A stretch of DNA of 64,000 nt from Ditylenchus dipsaci (GCA_004194705.1 SADC01000013.1:248001-312000), one strand, 5' to 3'; positions 33,901 through 45,490 are shown, counted from the stretch's first letter. Translations and numbers: made by a program. Notes: a model not told the origin generated them from the sequence alone.

Positions 33901-36900
33901 GGACTTCCATACGTGATTCTAGGAGACGGCGGATTTGGCTGCACAGATTTAGTGAGATATTGTATTCTTTCAATATGAAATTTAATTTTTTCTCCAGATC
34001 ATAACTCCCTTTACCGAAGTAAGCGCCAACACAAACGAAAGGATTGTGTTCAACGAGAGACTTAGTCGAGCAAGGAGCTCTGTGGAACATGCTTTTGGAA
34101 TCTTCGCACAGCGTTGGAGGCTATTTCTTGGCGTAATAGAAGCCAGGTTTGAATGATTAAGGGACCATACAGTTTATGCCCCTTTTATAGTCCTAGCAAT
34201 GTCTGACTCTTTGCACATGCCGCTGTGATTCTACACAACTACCTAACTTGTGCGCTCGAGGGTGAAGTTGACGACGGCATTTTCTTTCCCGAAAATAGAA
34301 GACTTCTTGCAGACCAAAGAAATCCAGACGCTGGACGATTGGGTCGTCAGATAAGAGATCGATTTGTTATGTCATTTGCTCAAAATGTAGTCAATGAATA
34401 AATGTTGCTTCTTGTCCTTGTTGCTATCGGTCGGTGTTTGTTCCCGAAGTTATCCAAAAAAAAATCGCATGTTATATTATTTCCACTAAGGTGGCCATTT
34501 TAGATTATACTTCGACAATGTCCAAGAAGAAGGGAAGCAATAAAGTTACTCAAGAATTGATCTCCGATGAACACAAGGACTTTCTTATTGAGATGGTGAA
34601 AAGCGAGCTGGTGTTGTGGGATCCAAGCTATGCAGATTATTCGAAACTAGGTAAAAAGCAAATCGCTTGGATAAGGATCAGCAAAACTTTTACAGAGTCC
34701 TATCCAGGAATGGAATTTGACGGTGATTTGAATAAAAGAACAACATAGTTTAATGGCATTTGGTTTTAGTGACTTTGTTGAAGCAAGTTTGGCAAAGCCT
34801 AAAAAACACTCATCGCAACGCTCGTCTTCGAGTGTAGGGAAAATCTGGGGATGGTACTGAAGATACTGAGCCAATTTGGAAGTTTTGGGAGCAGCGGCTA
34901 TTCGAACTACAATTGATCAATGTGAGAAACTTATCCTTGTTGAAATGGAGAAGCCGCCTGCCATGTCAAAGAAACAGGGTCTAGAAAAGTGAGTTATTTG
35001 ACACCTCCTAATTTGATAATGATCAAATTGTCTTACAGACAAAAGTTTCCGGATGATCCACAGTCTAAGATGAAATCTCCTGTGATGAATACCCAGAAGC
35101 CATTCCACGATATGAACGACGAAGAATTTGAAGAGTACATGAGGGAACTTTGAGAATTTGTCTTGTTTAAATAAGTTTATTTGCATCCTCATAGTTGGTG
35201 TCTCTTGTTTGGTTCTATGTTTGGTAAAGCAATAAAAATTTGAAGAGATTTATGATGACTACGGATTTGAGAGATGACGGTAAAGTCCACTCCCGATTTC
35301 ACGCCACCCCTCGGGACCGATTTTTTGTGGCGTAAAAGCGATAGTTGCGTAAAATCGAGAGTCGATTATAAAAAAGATTGAATATAAGAGGGTAAGATGA
35401 TACATACAAACCCCACATTTCAAAATTTTAATGACTGCGCAGTCAAAATTCAATGACTGCGCAGTCAGCTTTACTGCGCAGTCACGGTTTACTGCGCAGT
35501 CAGTGACTGCGCAGTCATCGAAAAATTTTGAGTTGACTGCGCAGTCACTGACTGCGCAGTCATGACTGCTCGGAGTATGATTAGGCCTTCAAGACAGTAG
35601 ATATTTAACTTTGAGAGGAGTATATGACTTACCTGATGACTTCCCACATCCGTGAGCCAATAGTCGCCCTGTGAGTCGATAGTCAGTCCATGAGGCATGT
35701 AAAAGGCCCCTTTTCCGTGCTCTGCCAAAACCTTTCCTGTGTTAGGGTCCACAACTGCAAGGGTTGCGTTGGGGATGGCGCCCAACGACTTGTTTAGCTT
35801 GTTATCCTCGGTGAAAGAGCTTAAAATTATTCAATGATTTCTAAGATTCTAGCTAACTACTTCATATAAAATCGTGCAAATTTTCATGGGGGCCAATATT
35901 GCACGCTGGTTATAGTACAAAAGCATTTGAACAGATTTATTTTGTTCAAAATAAATGTTTTTGGTTTCCATTCTACGAAAAAATCAGTTCGAATCCTTTC
36001 TTGCCGGTAAAATCCCAACTGGCGGCCATTCCAACTGGCGGCCCCCGACTGGCGACCATCCCAACTGGCGGCCACCGACTGGCGGCCATCCCAACTGGCG
36101 GCCCCCGACTGGCGGCCATCCCAACTGGCGGCTATCACAACTTGTACCCACCAAATACAAGTGGATATGAACAATAGCTCCCGGCGCCGATAGTTTCCGG
36201 CCTGTATAAAAGGGACAACTGTTCCTGGTTCATAAAAAAGCTATTAGGTTTTCTACAATGGGCGGGTGCAGGTGCATGCGTTAGCTGATGTCCGTGGAAG
36301 TTTAAGGAGTTCTTACTAAGCAATTTTGTTTGTTTTTCAAGGGTCTAACTTCTCTCAGTTTTAGTTAGGGCTGGAATATGATCGGTCATTTTCGAATCCG
36401 GTCATATCACCGATCATATTTGGTTATATTCGGTCGTTTTCTATTTTCAATTTTTGTGGCCAAAAATTTTTGCCCTTCTAATTGAAGTGGAATCAAAACT
36501 TACTGTGAAATTAGAATTTTTTTTAACACCGGTGCAGGGTAGGCCAGCGTGTGTTAGGACGGACTCAAAGATGTTCCCCAAACTACAAAAAGGTAAAAAA
36601 AACATGTTTGGTGAAAAACAGCCACTTTTAAGATTACCCTGGCATGGATACTTACGTACTTCTTTTTAGGTATAAGGTCCTAGATATTACCATCTCCAAT
36701 CTAGATATCTGGGTCTTGATACCGCCACCTTGGCAATACTACCTGAATTTGAAACCTTTACACCGCCGGGGTACAACCACCTAGGTACACAGATCAAGAG
36801 TCTATGCGGTCACGCTGGCGCAGCTAGTTCGGTCAGAAGATGTGTTTTCGAACGTTGAGATACCATACAGATAATTTGCGTACCTTTAGATAGTCGGGGT

Positions 36901-39900
36901 AATAGGTGGTAGGCATAATAGCCGCCAGTTGGGATGGCCGCCAGTCGGTGGCCGCCAGTTGGGATGCCCGCTTTTGCAGTTGACCCTCGTTCTTCTTGCC
37001 ACGATCAATGAACACTATAGATCCCTAATATTAAAATCTGGCCAGATTCATGCAGGGATGGCCATTTGTATCCTAAGTGGTCAAAATAGGCTACAAAATA
37101 GGCACACAAATGTGCCTAAATGTGCCTACCGTATATTCTCTATTAGAAGGCCCGGGCCTTCTATTTTTCAACCCTAAAAAAGTCGGAAAAAAAATATTTC
37201 GATTTTGAGATTTTTGAATGCTCAACTAAAATTTTAAAAGTGGAATCAGGTGAGCTCGTGCTAACTAAGAAAACGCGAAAAACAGATTTGCGAATTTCTT
37301 TTTCTAGGCTGATATATAGGTCCTCAAGGGGGCCTTCTATTAGAGAGGGGCCTTCTATTAGAGAGGGGCCTTCTAATCGAGAATATACGGTAAATGTTCC
37401 TATAATAATATAATGGAATGTGTCTAAATTATGGAATGTGCCTATTTTAGGCACATACCTATTTAATTTTGTACCCTTTTTAGGAACATTCCTTCATATA
37501 GGTCCTGTTTCTTTTAGGTGTGTGCCTATTTTAGGCACATTCCTATTTTATTTTGTCCCTTTTTCAGGAACATTCCTTTATGTAGGTATTGTTCCTTATA
37601 AGAATATGGCTTATTCTCTCATAATGCTTTTTTTTGAAATACCAGTTTTATTGAGTGATATAAACCGACAAATAAGAAAAAATTCAATTTTCAAACAAAT
37701 CAAGTAAGAACCAATTTCAAAGTTAAGCAGCAATAAAAGTACTTCGATTTTTAAGTTTAATGTGTGAGGTAAAATGTAAGTCAAGTACAACCCGAACATT
37801 ATGAATTTAGTCATTAAAAATGGGAAAAAATATACCGTAAATGTTCTAATAGAGCCCCGGGGGCTCTATTTTTCGATCCCCTGAAAATCGGAAAATTATG
37901 GGGTCGATCTCGAGATTTTTGAGTGAAAATCAAAATTCTAAAAAGCAGATTCAGTAGAGCTCGTGGGAGTTAAGAAAATGCAAAAAACGGCTTTGCAAAA
38001 TGTTGTCTCTGCTTTGACATACAGACTCTCAAAGTCGAGAGGGGGGCTCTATTAGAACATTTACGGTAAGTTACTTTTTTCCTTATTCTATTCGTTTGTT
38101 CGAAATCCAGGTCCTCCTTCAAAATGAACAAAGCCAGGATAAATGTATCCATTTTCGCCAAACATATGAACTTCATACCATCTTCCTGTGATGTTCAAGA
38201 GAAAGTGTGGTTGTTGGCACCTGAGCTACAGAGCGACTTGGACGAACTGTTAGTACATAGAGATTCATACACTGTCTCTCTGATTTTATGAAAATGTTCG
38301 AAACTGTAGCAATGGATTTACAGGTAATTACAGGTTCGCATATGACCAATATTAGTAGTAGATTTTCACAGGCCGACCAAAGTGTCACAGTTTCAATTAT
38401 CATACCTCGAATAGCAAATTTGAAAAGAAAACTAAAGGCTTCTAACGCCGCAGACCACTCTACGTTAAAGGGATGCTTAGGAGTGGCAGCTCTAGAGGCC
38501 TTAAATATAAAATTTCTAGTAGGACGCTACTATACCACTTGCTGCTTCTTATTTAGACCCATTTGTAAAGCCTCAGCTAATCCATATTGAGAGGGAAGTA
38601 CCGGACTGGAGTTTCACAAAAGTAATTTACGATATATACTTTGCTTTATTAAACAAAAAAAAGGCTTCTGATCATGTAAGAAGACTAACACAAAAAGATG
38701 CTGAGCAATGCTCAAACGTAAATGGACCGAGAGAATGTGACTTTCAAGTTATGCAGGAAGACTCCTTCATACAGGAGTTCACTCTTTATTCGTCTCTTTA
38801 CAGTGTTAACCAAGAAGTTCTAGTTATCTGGAAAGATAACTAAAAAGTTTACTTTTATAAAAACAGTTACATCGTGTATACTTATTATTAGAACTTTCCA
38901 ACCTTATCTCAGCTAGCCAGGGAAATCATGTCTACGCCGGCACCGAGTGCTCCAAGTGAGCGCACCTTTTCGACGTTGGGTACTATCGCAACAGATTTAC
39001 GAATATAAACAATCTATAAGCTAACAAAACATCATCATTAATCACTTTACGCCCACTCGTCAAGAACGATTTTTTCGTAACTTCCTTATCTGCTAATATT
39101 ACTCAATAAAAATGGCATTAATATATAAAAAGGAATAACAAGCACAATTTTCAAGAAGACAAAGACAGTGTTCCTAACAGGAGCAACACCTACATAAAGG
39201 AATGTTCCTGAAAAAGGGACAAAATAAAATAGGAATGTGCCTAAAATAGGCACATTCCATAATTTAGACACATAGGCACATTTAGGCACAAATAGGTACA
39301 TTTGTGTGCCTATTTCGTGGCCTATTTTGACTACTTAGGATACAAATGGCCATCCCTGGATTCATGATGGTCAGTTAGCAACGGTTTTTTTAAATTTTCG
39401 TATTTTTTTTTGGCAATAATAGTATATTTTTTTAAAAAATTCTAATGCTTCTGTACCTAAACTTCCCTCAGAAATCCGAATCCCAAAAACAAATTTTTTA
39501 ACAAATGTTTGGTCGTTGACATAAAATGAAGTGCCAAGATTTGAAGTGACGAATATCCAACTTTAATCATAATTCGGCTACAGCGTATCATACAACACTT
39601 ATCATACTATCATACAACACTCAGCCTTAATAACGCAAAATTTTGATTTCCGGAAAAAGCCTTAATAAGAAATTTACTCCATTCTTCCTGTATCGAAATA
39701 AAAAGTACTTCTATTTGGAAAAGCATCAAAATTTTGAGCAAAAGACCATTGCTAGCTGGCCTTTCCCCCCAATTTTATATCAAATCGAGAACAGCTCTTT
39801 GTAAATATTAACTAATCCACTCACAATCGATCCCAAACTCTGGCTGAGCGATGGAACAGGACTAGATGGTTTTCAGAGTCGATGGCAAGACCAGCTGTTT

Positions 39901-40407
39901 GGCCAATACTTGGAGGCAGTTGGAAAAAAGTGCTCTGAAGATCACCGAATTTTAACCAAGCCAAAAGTAAATTTTCAAAATATTTCATATTTAACTTGTG
40001 AGTGTGCCGTATTATTTCTAATAAGGCCTCGTGGGGCCTTATTCTTCAACACCTCTTTGCAGATGTGGCCTTATTAGAAGGTGGGACTTATTGGAGATAA
40101 TACGGTATATGCAATAATAAAATAGAAGCAACCTCATCGTCCATTTCAGTGGCAGCATCTCCAAAGCTGTCAGTCTCTTGGACAGGCAGCTCAGATTCTT
40201 GGTCTTGTTCATTGTTGTCAAAGACTGTAGAGAGTCCATTGCTATTTGGCTCATAGTAGACTCCGTAAGCTGGCTGAGGGTTGGATTGTGTGGCTTGGTT
40301 TTGAACAGATCTTCTAATGAATGACCATAGTTGCTAGCCCCAGCTATGGCAACAACAACAATACTCGACAAGAGCAATACATAACTGCTGTACATCAAGC
40401 GGGACAT
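30943..40407 (-). CDS. Peptidyl-alpha-hydroxyglycine alpha-amidating lyase (PAL), secreted
   Basis: Reverse-strand exons: 40407-40133, 39934-39825, 35819-35633, 32726-32665, 31630-31485, 31432-31208 and 31154-30943. Exon 1 encodes a signal peptide ([20 protein letters not shown]) and an acidic linker ending EMDDE. The NHL-propeller lyase follows: [118 protein letters not shown] and a last blade ending [18 protein letters not shown] cleaves peptidyl-hydroxyglycine to C-terminally amidated peptides plus glyoxylate, finishing neuropeptide maturation in secretory granules. No monooxygenase (PHM) domain is attached, so this is the single-domain form. Exons 2-7 keep frame. Exon 1 needs a one-base shift between the signal peptide and the acidic part (about 40300). 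Introns hold a Harbinger element, a hAT element and several MITEs. Confidence 0.9.
31631..32664. other. PAL intron with half a foldback copy, no gene seen
   Basis: 32340-32450 is one arm of the splice-donor-like foldback family (GTCTAAGGTAGGTGAGTGCG, then GCGCATCTCTAACCAACCAA). The remainder is A/T-rich without recognisable genes. Confidence 0.5.
33022..34401 (+). CDS. PIF/Harbinger transposase (DDE_Tnp_4 nuclease)
   Basis: Exons about 33022-33231, 33285-33364, 33414-33687, 33732-33951, 33998-34146 and a last exon ending at 34401. The N-terminus ([20 protein letters not shown]) is a helix-rich region; [18 protein letters not shown] is the conserved pre-catalytic helix-turn-helix-like part. 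Catalytic motifs: [14 protein letters not shown] (first Asp), [10 protein letters not shown] (second Asp), and [20 protein letters not shown] then RWRLF (Glu). The end [20 protein letters not shown], then [12 protein letters not shown], is typical. The joint into the last exon (about 34147-34215) has no clean acceptor in frame, so the copy may be slightly damaged. It cuts and inserts the element together with the adjacent MADF protein. Confidence 0.88.
34518..35153 (+). CDS. MADF/Myb-like accessory protein of the Harbinger element
   Basis: Starts [20 protein letters not shown]. It then has a MADF-like DNA-binding block [20 protein letters not shown], then [13 protein letters not shown], and after an intron (about 34727-34768) [19 protein letters not shown]. 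It ends [12 protein letters not shown] and a stop. Harbinger elements encode a second Myb/SANT or MADF protein that helps the nuclease enter the nucleus and bind the ends. The middle exons (34830-35090) look partly frame-shifted or carry an extra intron. Confidence 0.75.
35283..35368. repeat. pogo-like MITE remnant inside the Harbinger element
   Basis: GTCCACTCCCGATTTCACGC on one side faces GCGTAAAATCGAGAGTCGAT on the other, with a GGGACCGATTTT core. It resembles the CTCGATTTAACG family, degraded. Confidence 0.5.
36005..36975. mobile_element. Element with inverted CCAACTGGCGGCC arrays in PAL intron
   Basis: 36007-36133 has about nine units of CAACTGGCGGCCATCC or CGACTGGCGGCC. 36919-36972 has the same units in reverse orientation (GCCGCCAGTTGGGATGGCC). 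The middle (about 780 bp) shows no transposase. The layout matches the other elements with tandem-repeat ends in this window. Confidence 0.6.
37139..37390. mobile_element. CCGTAT-family MITE nested in the hAT element
   Basis: Ends CCGTATATTCTCTATTAGAA and, read inward, CCGTATATTCTCGATTAGAA. TA on both sides. The right part holds GGGGCCTTCTATTAGAGA repeated three times. Confidence 0.85.
37835..38066. mobile_element. CCGTAAAT-family MITE nested in the hAT element
   Basis: Ends CCGTAAATGTTCTAATAGAG and its exact reverse complement. TA on both sides. Confidence 0.85.
38170..39008 (+). pseudogene. hAT transposase relic (C-terminal dimerisation domain)
   Basis: The closing part reads [20 protein letters not shown], then [14 protein letters not shown]. 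This is the hAT dimerisation signature (PATSAPSERxFS). Upstream pieces ([25 protein letters not shown] and [20 protein letters not shown]) fit a hAT catalytic-domain end in broken frames with stops. The N-terminal BED finger and the first catalytic residues are not found, so this copy is not autonomous. Confidence 0.75.
39367..39824. other. PAL intron, no gene seen
   Basis: A/T-rich sequence with a small repeat TATCATACAACACT near 39585-39615. Nothing else recognised. Confidence 0.35.
40007..40105. mobile_element. CCGTATTA-family MITE in PAL intron 1
   Basis: Ends CCGTATTATTTCTAATAAGG and, read inward from the right, CCGTATTATCTCCAATAAGT, enclosing GGGGCCTTATT hairpins. TA follows the right end and TG precedes the left. 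Confidence 0.75.
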
Positions 40408-41786
40408 GGACCGCTGGAACAAATGAAAATAATTATTCACCCTATTCTAGTATCCGGAAGTTTTTCTTTGTTTTTATTTTTGCAAAATTTATATTTCTAT
40501 TTCTTTTTGTTTTGTTTAATAAACAAAAATTAATAACAAAAGCCTTGCAAAACGGAATTTAACTAGCTAACTAACTGTCGCGAAGTCCTGGGGGAAAATT
40601 TGTGTGAATTTTGCCGACAATCACAATAATAATAACATTATAAAAATACAATTAAAAAACTCAATGGAAGACCAAGGCAGAAAAACATTCGGATGCTAAA
40701 GTCAAATTACAAATCAGATACTCTAAACTCCACTTTTTTGTGAATTTTTCAAGCCCTGTAAAAGTATCTGGTGAAGCTTTTTGAATCGGTATGCCCATGC
40801 GTTCAAAATTTGTGCCGGCCAATTATTTTTTTTCTAGTCACTGAACTACCGAAATTGTTACTAATAACTGTGATACGCACTTTTTCCGGGTCTGTGACAT
40901 AAATTTGGGTACTTTTACTTAAAGGACCATGCTCACGGTGACATGTGATATTTTATTTTCTAAAAAATTCCTTGAAACTTTTTGAAAAAATTACGAAACT
41001 AAGCCACAACCACTTGAATTCTCGTCCGAAAAACCATGGTTTTCTGTAGGGTTTTGAAGTCAAATTGTTTTGCCTTGAATTTTGTTATATTCGCTTGTTG
41101 TCTTGTGAGTCTTTGCACTAGTTCTGTTGCATTTTTCACGCTGATCACTTTGCTATATATATACTCTCAATTTTCTTTAGAAAGTCATCCAAGAATATGC
41201 CAAACCAGGTATCCTTCAAATTTCAATTTTAGGGAAAGTGCTGGTCTTACCTCTTCTTCTGCAATTTCTGAAAAACTTTTGCGTAATTTTTGTGCTGAAT
41301 TTTTGCCTATCTTGAAGCTCTTGAATTTCTCCACAAGTGCTGACCACGTATTGAGAAGTTAAACGCAACTATGACATGTCTAGGACCATTTCATGATTAA
41401 AATAGAGGGTTTTCGAAAACTGGCTTGTAATGAGAAAATCGAAAATGCTCTGGTAAATTGAAATCACTCAGATACAAGTTTGCGAGCAATAGATAGCCCT
41501 GATTACGCCCTCTATCTGTTATATTATACATCTAAGTGCTTCTTTAATTTAAGCGAGTACCGCCGATTTTTCGCACAAATTCCAGGTGGTCAGGAGTGGG
41601 TGAAAGTGACCTATTTTTTGGAGCTATTTTACCCGTTCCACTCACACCTTTTCACGAAAATTTTGTGCGCCATCGTGCTCAGCGTGAAAATTTAGGCTTA
41701 TACACCCGAAAGTTACAGTCGGCCTTTTGCGTGTTAAACTATTATTTCGGATCAAGCTTGTCAAAAATTTCTTCTTACGTTTTCTT
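40408..41786. other. PAL upstream region, no supported gene
   Basis: An open frame at 41036-41362 (+) starts with a hydrophobic stretch (FVIFACCLVSLCTSSVAFF) but has no recognised homologue and sits among repeats. A long open stretch at 41480-41800 is similarly unremarkable. Confidence 0.35.
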
Positions 41787-42036
41787 CTTATCTTTTTAGA
41801 AGTTATAACATCATTAGGTAGCCCTACGACTCTTGTTTCTTGTGAGGTATTATGTATTTCAGCATTTTTGCAAAATATATGACAAAAAATTAAAATTATT
41901 AAGCAAATCTTTTTTCATTTGCTTCATACTTTTAATTTTCGACCTACATTTACAAAGATGCTGAAATGAATAATATTTCACAAGAAACAAGAGTCATAGG
42001 GCTACCTTATGATGTTATAACTTCTGAAAAGATAAG
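41787..42036. mobile_element. Foldback MITE
   Basis: Left arm CTTATCTTTTTAGAAGTTAT, then GTAGCCCTACGACTCTTGTT, is the reverse complement of the right arm ending ATAACTTCTGAAAAGATAAG. The loop is about 50 bases near 41885-41935. Confidence 0.8.
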
Positions 42037-42061
42037 AAAATTTAATAAACCCAGGGGCTAA

Positions 42062-42706
42062 AGTACCTTATATCGCCCCCTCGCGAAACGCCCAAAATCA
42101 TGTTTTTTGTGTGTTTTAACCACTGAAACATGCTTAAAACATGTTTTTAGGTGGCGGAAAGCCATTTCCTGGGAAAAAAATTTTTCATCAAAAATCGACC
42201 AAAACCATGATACCCTTGTTGGTCGAAAATCAACTTAACAACAATATTAGAATTCATCAAGCATTTCTTCTACGATTTGAAGCTCGATTTGAACATAGTT
42301 TTTTATACTGTGGCCTACCGCATAAATAACTCTTGTATGCATACATTTTTATGCATCCAGAGTCACTTTCGAGTGATTTGCGTCTAAGGTATGTGGGTGT
42401 GCACATCTCAACTCCAAGCCCCGAAGGGGCTTGGAGTTGAGATGTGCACACTCACTTACCTTAGATATAATTCCGAGCAAGATTCTTGATCATAAAATGC
42501 ATTTAGAGGCTCTTTTTGCCAAGTCCCATGTTGAAAAACATGGTAAAAATTGAAATCATGGCCTTGGTCGATTTTTGATGAAAAATTTTTTTTCCCAGGA
42601 AATGGCTTTCCGCCACTTAAAAACATGTTTTGAGCATTTTTCAGTGGTTAACACACACACAAAAACATGATTTTGGGGCGTTTTGCGAGGGGGCGATATA
42701 AGGTAC
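42062..42706. mobile_element. Foldback element with a nested splice-donor-like foldback
   Basis: Ends AAGTACCTTATATCGCCCCC and its near reverse complement. Both arms continue with CCTGGGAAAAAAA and a GGTCGATTTTTGATG stretch. The middle (42308-42545) is a copy of the CTACCGCATAAA family, giving one foldback nested in another. Confidence 0.8.
42308..42545. mobile_element. Foldback family with splice-donor-like arms, copy D
   Basis: Starts CTGTGGCCTACCGCATAAAT and ends CTTTTTGCCAAG. Centre hairpin: AACTCCAAGCCCC against GGGGCTTGGAGTT. Donor-like motif CGTCTAAGGTATGTGGGTG on the left arm and its counterpart (CTCACTTACCTTAGA) on the right. The apical stem differs in sequence from copy F but pairs equally well. 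Confidence 0.75.
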
Positions 42707-44497
42707 TCCGGCCAACCCAGGCAAATTTATAATTAGCCACAAAAAAGAGTAAATCAGCCACAAAAAAAATATTTTTGCTAAAAAAAGATTAACCTTGAAT
42801 AAAATCGAAGAACTTTAAATTCTGATAAAAGATAATAATCAAAAACACTCAATTGATAAATCTTAGGTTGTGTTTGAAAAAAGTATTGAAATTGAAGAAA
42901 TCCAGTTGTTTTTCTTGACTTATTCTCAAGAAACACAAAAACGGTCAAATAACTTAAACAAGGAAATAATTAAAATATATATGGGTGTTCTATTAAAAAT
43001 GCCTAACAACGCTACCAGCCAACAACCACAAAGTGTTGCCCAGCCTTTTCCCAATAGGGCATACCCTGTTCTCGGCATTGAAGTAAAAGGGAGGGTTGCT
43101 AGCGCCAGTGTATTTCAATTAGGTGGCACACACACACGCAGGCCCAAGGCATCGATTTCCGCACGCCTCACGAAGGAAAGACCGGGATGACGTTCGTGGC
43201 AAAAGTCTAATGAAAAATATCCACACACACTCAAAGTGGCAGCTAGTCAGACTGGATGAAAAAATGCTTGAAATAGAGTGCCTAGAGCCGGCAAGCCAGC
43301 ATCCATTAGCTGGTTAGCTAATGGTTTGTATGGCAGACAAGTTGACAAACGCTTTTTATTCAGTGCTCGGCAAAGCTTATTTTTACCTTTGTCCCAATCT
43401 ACAAATGGTCACATGATAATAGGCTGGTATGGCCATTGATGACTAAAACATCTGACTGAACCAAAATTTTATTGTAGGTAACAAAATAAGTAAAAATATG
43501 AGAAAAAAATTCACACCAATCAGCCCTATATTTTACATAGCAGCACAAACAAGGTGTCTGCAAATTGTCATAATTTCAGAAAATTACGGTTCTTATTGGT
43601 GTGCCATGCCTGCAAAGTGTTTGCTGTGCTGTTATCCACAGAATCAATCTGTTTCTCAAAACTATCTGCAGGGTGAACCAAAACAAAACCACTGCATTTC
43701 GACGGCACCGTAAGGGCAGTTTCAATTATGACTTTCTTGCCGATGGTATGACATATCAATTTAATCACATATCAGTTTATTTTATTTAACGAAACATATC
43801 GATTTAATACATAAAATTGGAAAAAGCGCACCGGCCAAAAGCCGGTGCTTAAACTTGGCAACATGGGCTGATCCACCCGTGGACCTAATCTAATTACGAA
43901 AACCACCAGAGTACTACTATCTGAGTAACACTTCTTTGGTACTTAGAAAATTTTTTTTTGACCCAAAAAGTACCCTTCAAAATTCAAAAATGCCTTGCAC
44001 CTGAACAAAGGTCACCTGAGTACCCCTATTAAGAGTACCCTTATTAAGAGTACCCCTTCTGCACACCCTCATCTGAGTACGCCGCTTCTAGGTACCTTCT
44101 TCTAAATGCCTATATCTGGGTAATTAATTTGACGGGTAAGTAATCCAATATAGCCATTCTTCAATTGGTGAAAAAATCGAGAAAATTTATTTGCGAAATT
44201 AAATTTTCTCTGTTCGTGTCAGAAATTCCTTGATAAAGAGAAATATTGCGTTTGAGTTATGTCAAATAATAAAGTTACCCACACTTTTTTGCTTGATTTT
44301 TTGAATACTTTGAAAATGAACTTACAGTTGACTCAACTGAAAAGACGGCTAGGCCGGGCACGGCCGTGGAAAAGTGGGCCCGTGCACAGGCCTGAGCCAG
44401 CCCCAATGGAGCATGATTTTACAGCAAATTAAAAAAAAAAATAGCTAAGAACCTGCGCTACAACATCAAAAATTTTTGACTTTTTTTCGTGTTGGGA
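42707..44497. other. Intergenic repeats, no supported gene
   Basis: A frame at 42870-43190 (+) has no recognisable domain. A perfect short hairpin GCACCGGC/GCCGGTGC lies at 43828-43848. 43940-44110 is rich in GAGTACCC repeats. About 44340-44400 is a GC-rich patch (GGCCGGGCACGGCCGTGG). Confidence 0.4.
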
Positions 44498-44509
44498 CTA
44501 AATAAAAAT

Positions 44510-44665
44510 TAAAAAATTGAATGCGATGTTTTTCAAATTTGCGATGCGATGTTGCGATGTTTCAAAAATTTGCGTGCGATGGTGCGATGCGATGTTTTTG
44601 GACGAAATTCGCTGCGTACGATGCGATGCGATACATCGCATTGTCGTCATCTCTAACCAAAAAAA
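44510..44665. repeat. TGCGATG simple repeat with a hAT-like end
   Basis: GATGCGATGTTGCGATG units fill 44520-44640. The right edge, read on the reverse strand, is TTAGAGATGACGACAATGCG, like a hAT MITE terminus. The left end is unclear. Confidence 0.45.
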
Positions 44666-44849
44666 TTTGCTTTCCGATTCTGACAAGGTAACCTTCAGGG
44701 TGTCATTTTAAAATCCCTATCACGTGAATTTTTTCGCATTTTCTTGTGGAGCATGTATGACTTCCTACTGAAACTTTCACATGAGGCGATATTACCACGA
44801 AAGATGGTTCCATAATCAAAACAAAGTTATGAAATAGGCTTGACTTTAC

Positions 44850-45180
44850 TTGACCCCTGGGGGCGCAGGGGGCTTGAGAGTTAGAGATGCGCGCACTCAC
44901 TTACCTTAGACATGATTCCGAGAAGTACTCTTGACCATAAAATGCATATAGAGTATCTTTTTGCCTCGGCCCAGTTGAAAAACATGGTGAGGCAGTCGAA
45001 GAATACAGATATTTAAATTTATAATGTTGTGCCATAAAAGTGGCCCCTTTTATTCCCTTCCCCTCCCAATACAGCCCTCAATCCCTTTAAAATTCAAAAG
45101 GCGCCAATTCAAATTTTTCAAATTTTGACTAAAATCCATGATACCCCCTGTGGTTTGAAAAAAATTTTCGCCTAATCACT
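44850..45180. repeat. Half copy of the splice-donor-like foldback family plus flank
   Basis: TGCGCGCACTCACTTACC, then TTAGACATGATTCCGAG, continues to ATGGTGAGGCAGTCGAAGAA and a block ending GGCGCCAATTCAAATTT. The same flank order occurs beside copy A (6770-6830 and reversed at 6410-6490), so a larger element exists here. Confidence 0.6.
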
Positions 45181-45490
45181 GAACTTCTATACGGATTTAT
45201 CAGCTTGGTTTCTAACAAAACAAGGGCTAGAATTTAATTTTAGGTATAGTTGTGTTAAAAACGATGTTAAAAAATCCGTACACAAGTTCAATGATCAGGA
45301 AATTTTTTTAAATTGGCGGGGACAGCCGTTGTCGGAGACGGCAATGGCCCTTTAAAATGACCGCTAGAATGTAGTTTGGTAGTAAGAAATATATAACTGT
45401 ATAGGATTTTTTTTAGAAATAAGCAAAATCAAGTCAAGTAACAGAGTATTATGGAGGATAGGTCACGTAAAATGTAAAAATGTTATATGA

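Larger units (their letters stand above)
32736..35589 (+). mobile_element. PIF/Harbinger transposon in a PAL intron
   Basis: Terminal repeats AAGGCCTAATCATACTCCGA and its reverse complement are perfect. Inside each end are clusters of the palindromic unit TGACTGCGCAGTCA (32745-32905 and 35432-35565). The element carries a nuclease gene and a MADF/Myb-like gene in the same orientation, as Harbinger elements do. A 3-bp target duplication could not be fixed because the flanks are ambiguous around GGCC. The host gene (PAL) is on the opposite strand. Confidence 0.85.
37053..39358 (+). mobile_element. hAT transposon with 8-bp TSD in PAL intron
   Basis: Direct repeats GATTCATG (37045-37052 and 39359-39366) flank TIRs CAGGGATGGCCATTTGTATC on both sides. 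Subterminal GTGCCTATTTTAGGCACATT motifs repeat several times near both ends. The interior has a hAT transposase relic and two nested CCGTATTT-family MITEs. Confidence 0.9.

Noticed and set aside
41036..41362. 108-residue frame with a hydrophobic N-terminus as a secreted protein gene
   Set aside because: No homologue recognised, no intron or promoter support, and it sits among MITEs.
43828..43848. Perfect GC-rich hairpin as a bacterial-type terminator
   Set aside because: Eukaryotic context, no gene upstream and no U-tract. Likely a chance or repeat-derived hairpin.
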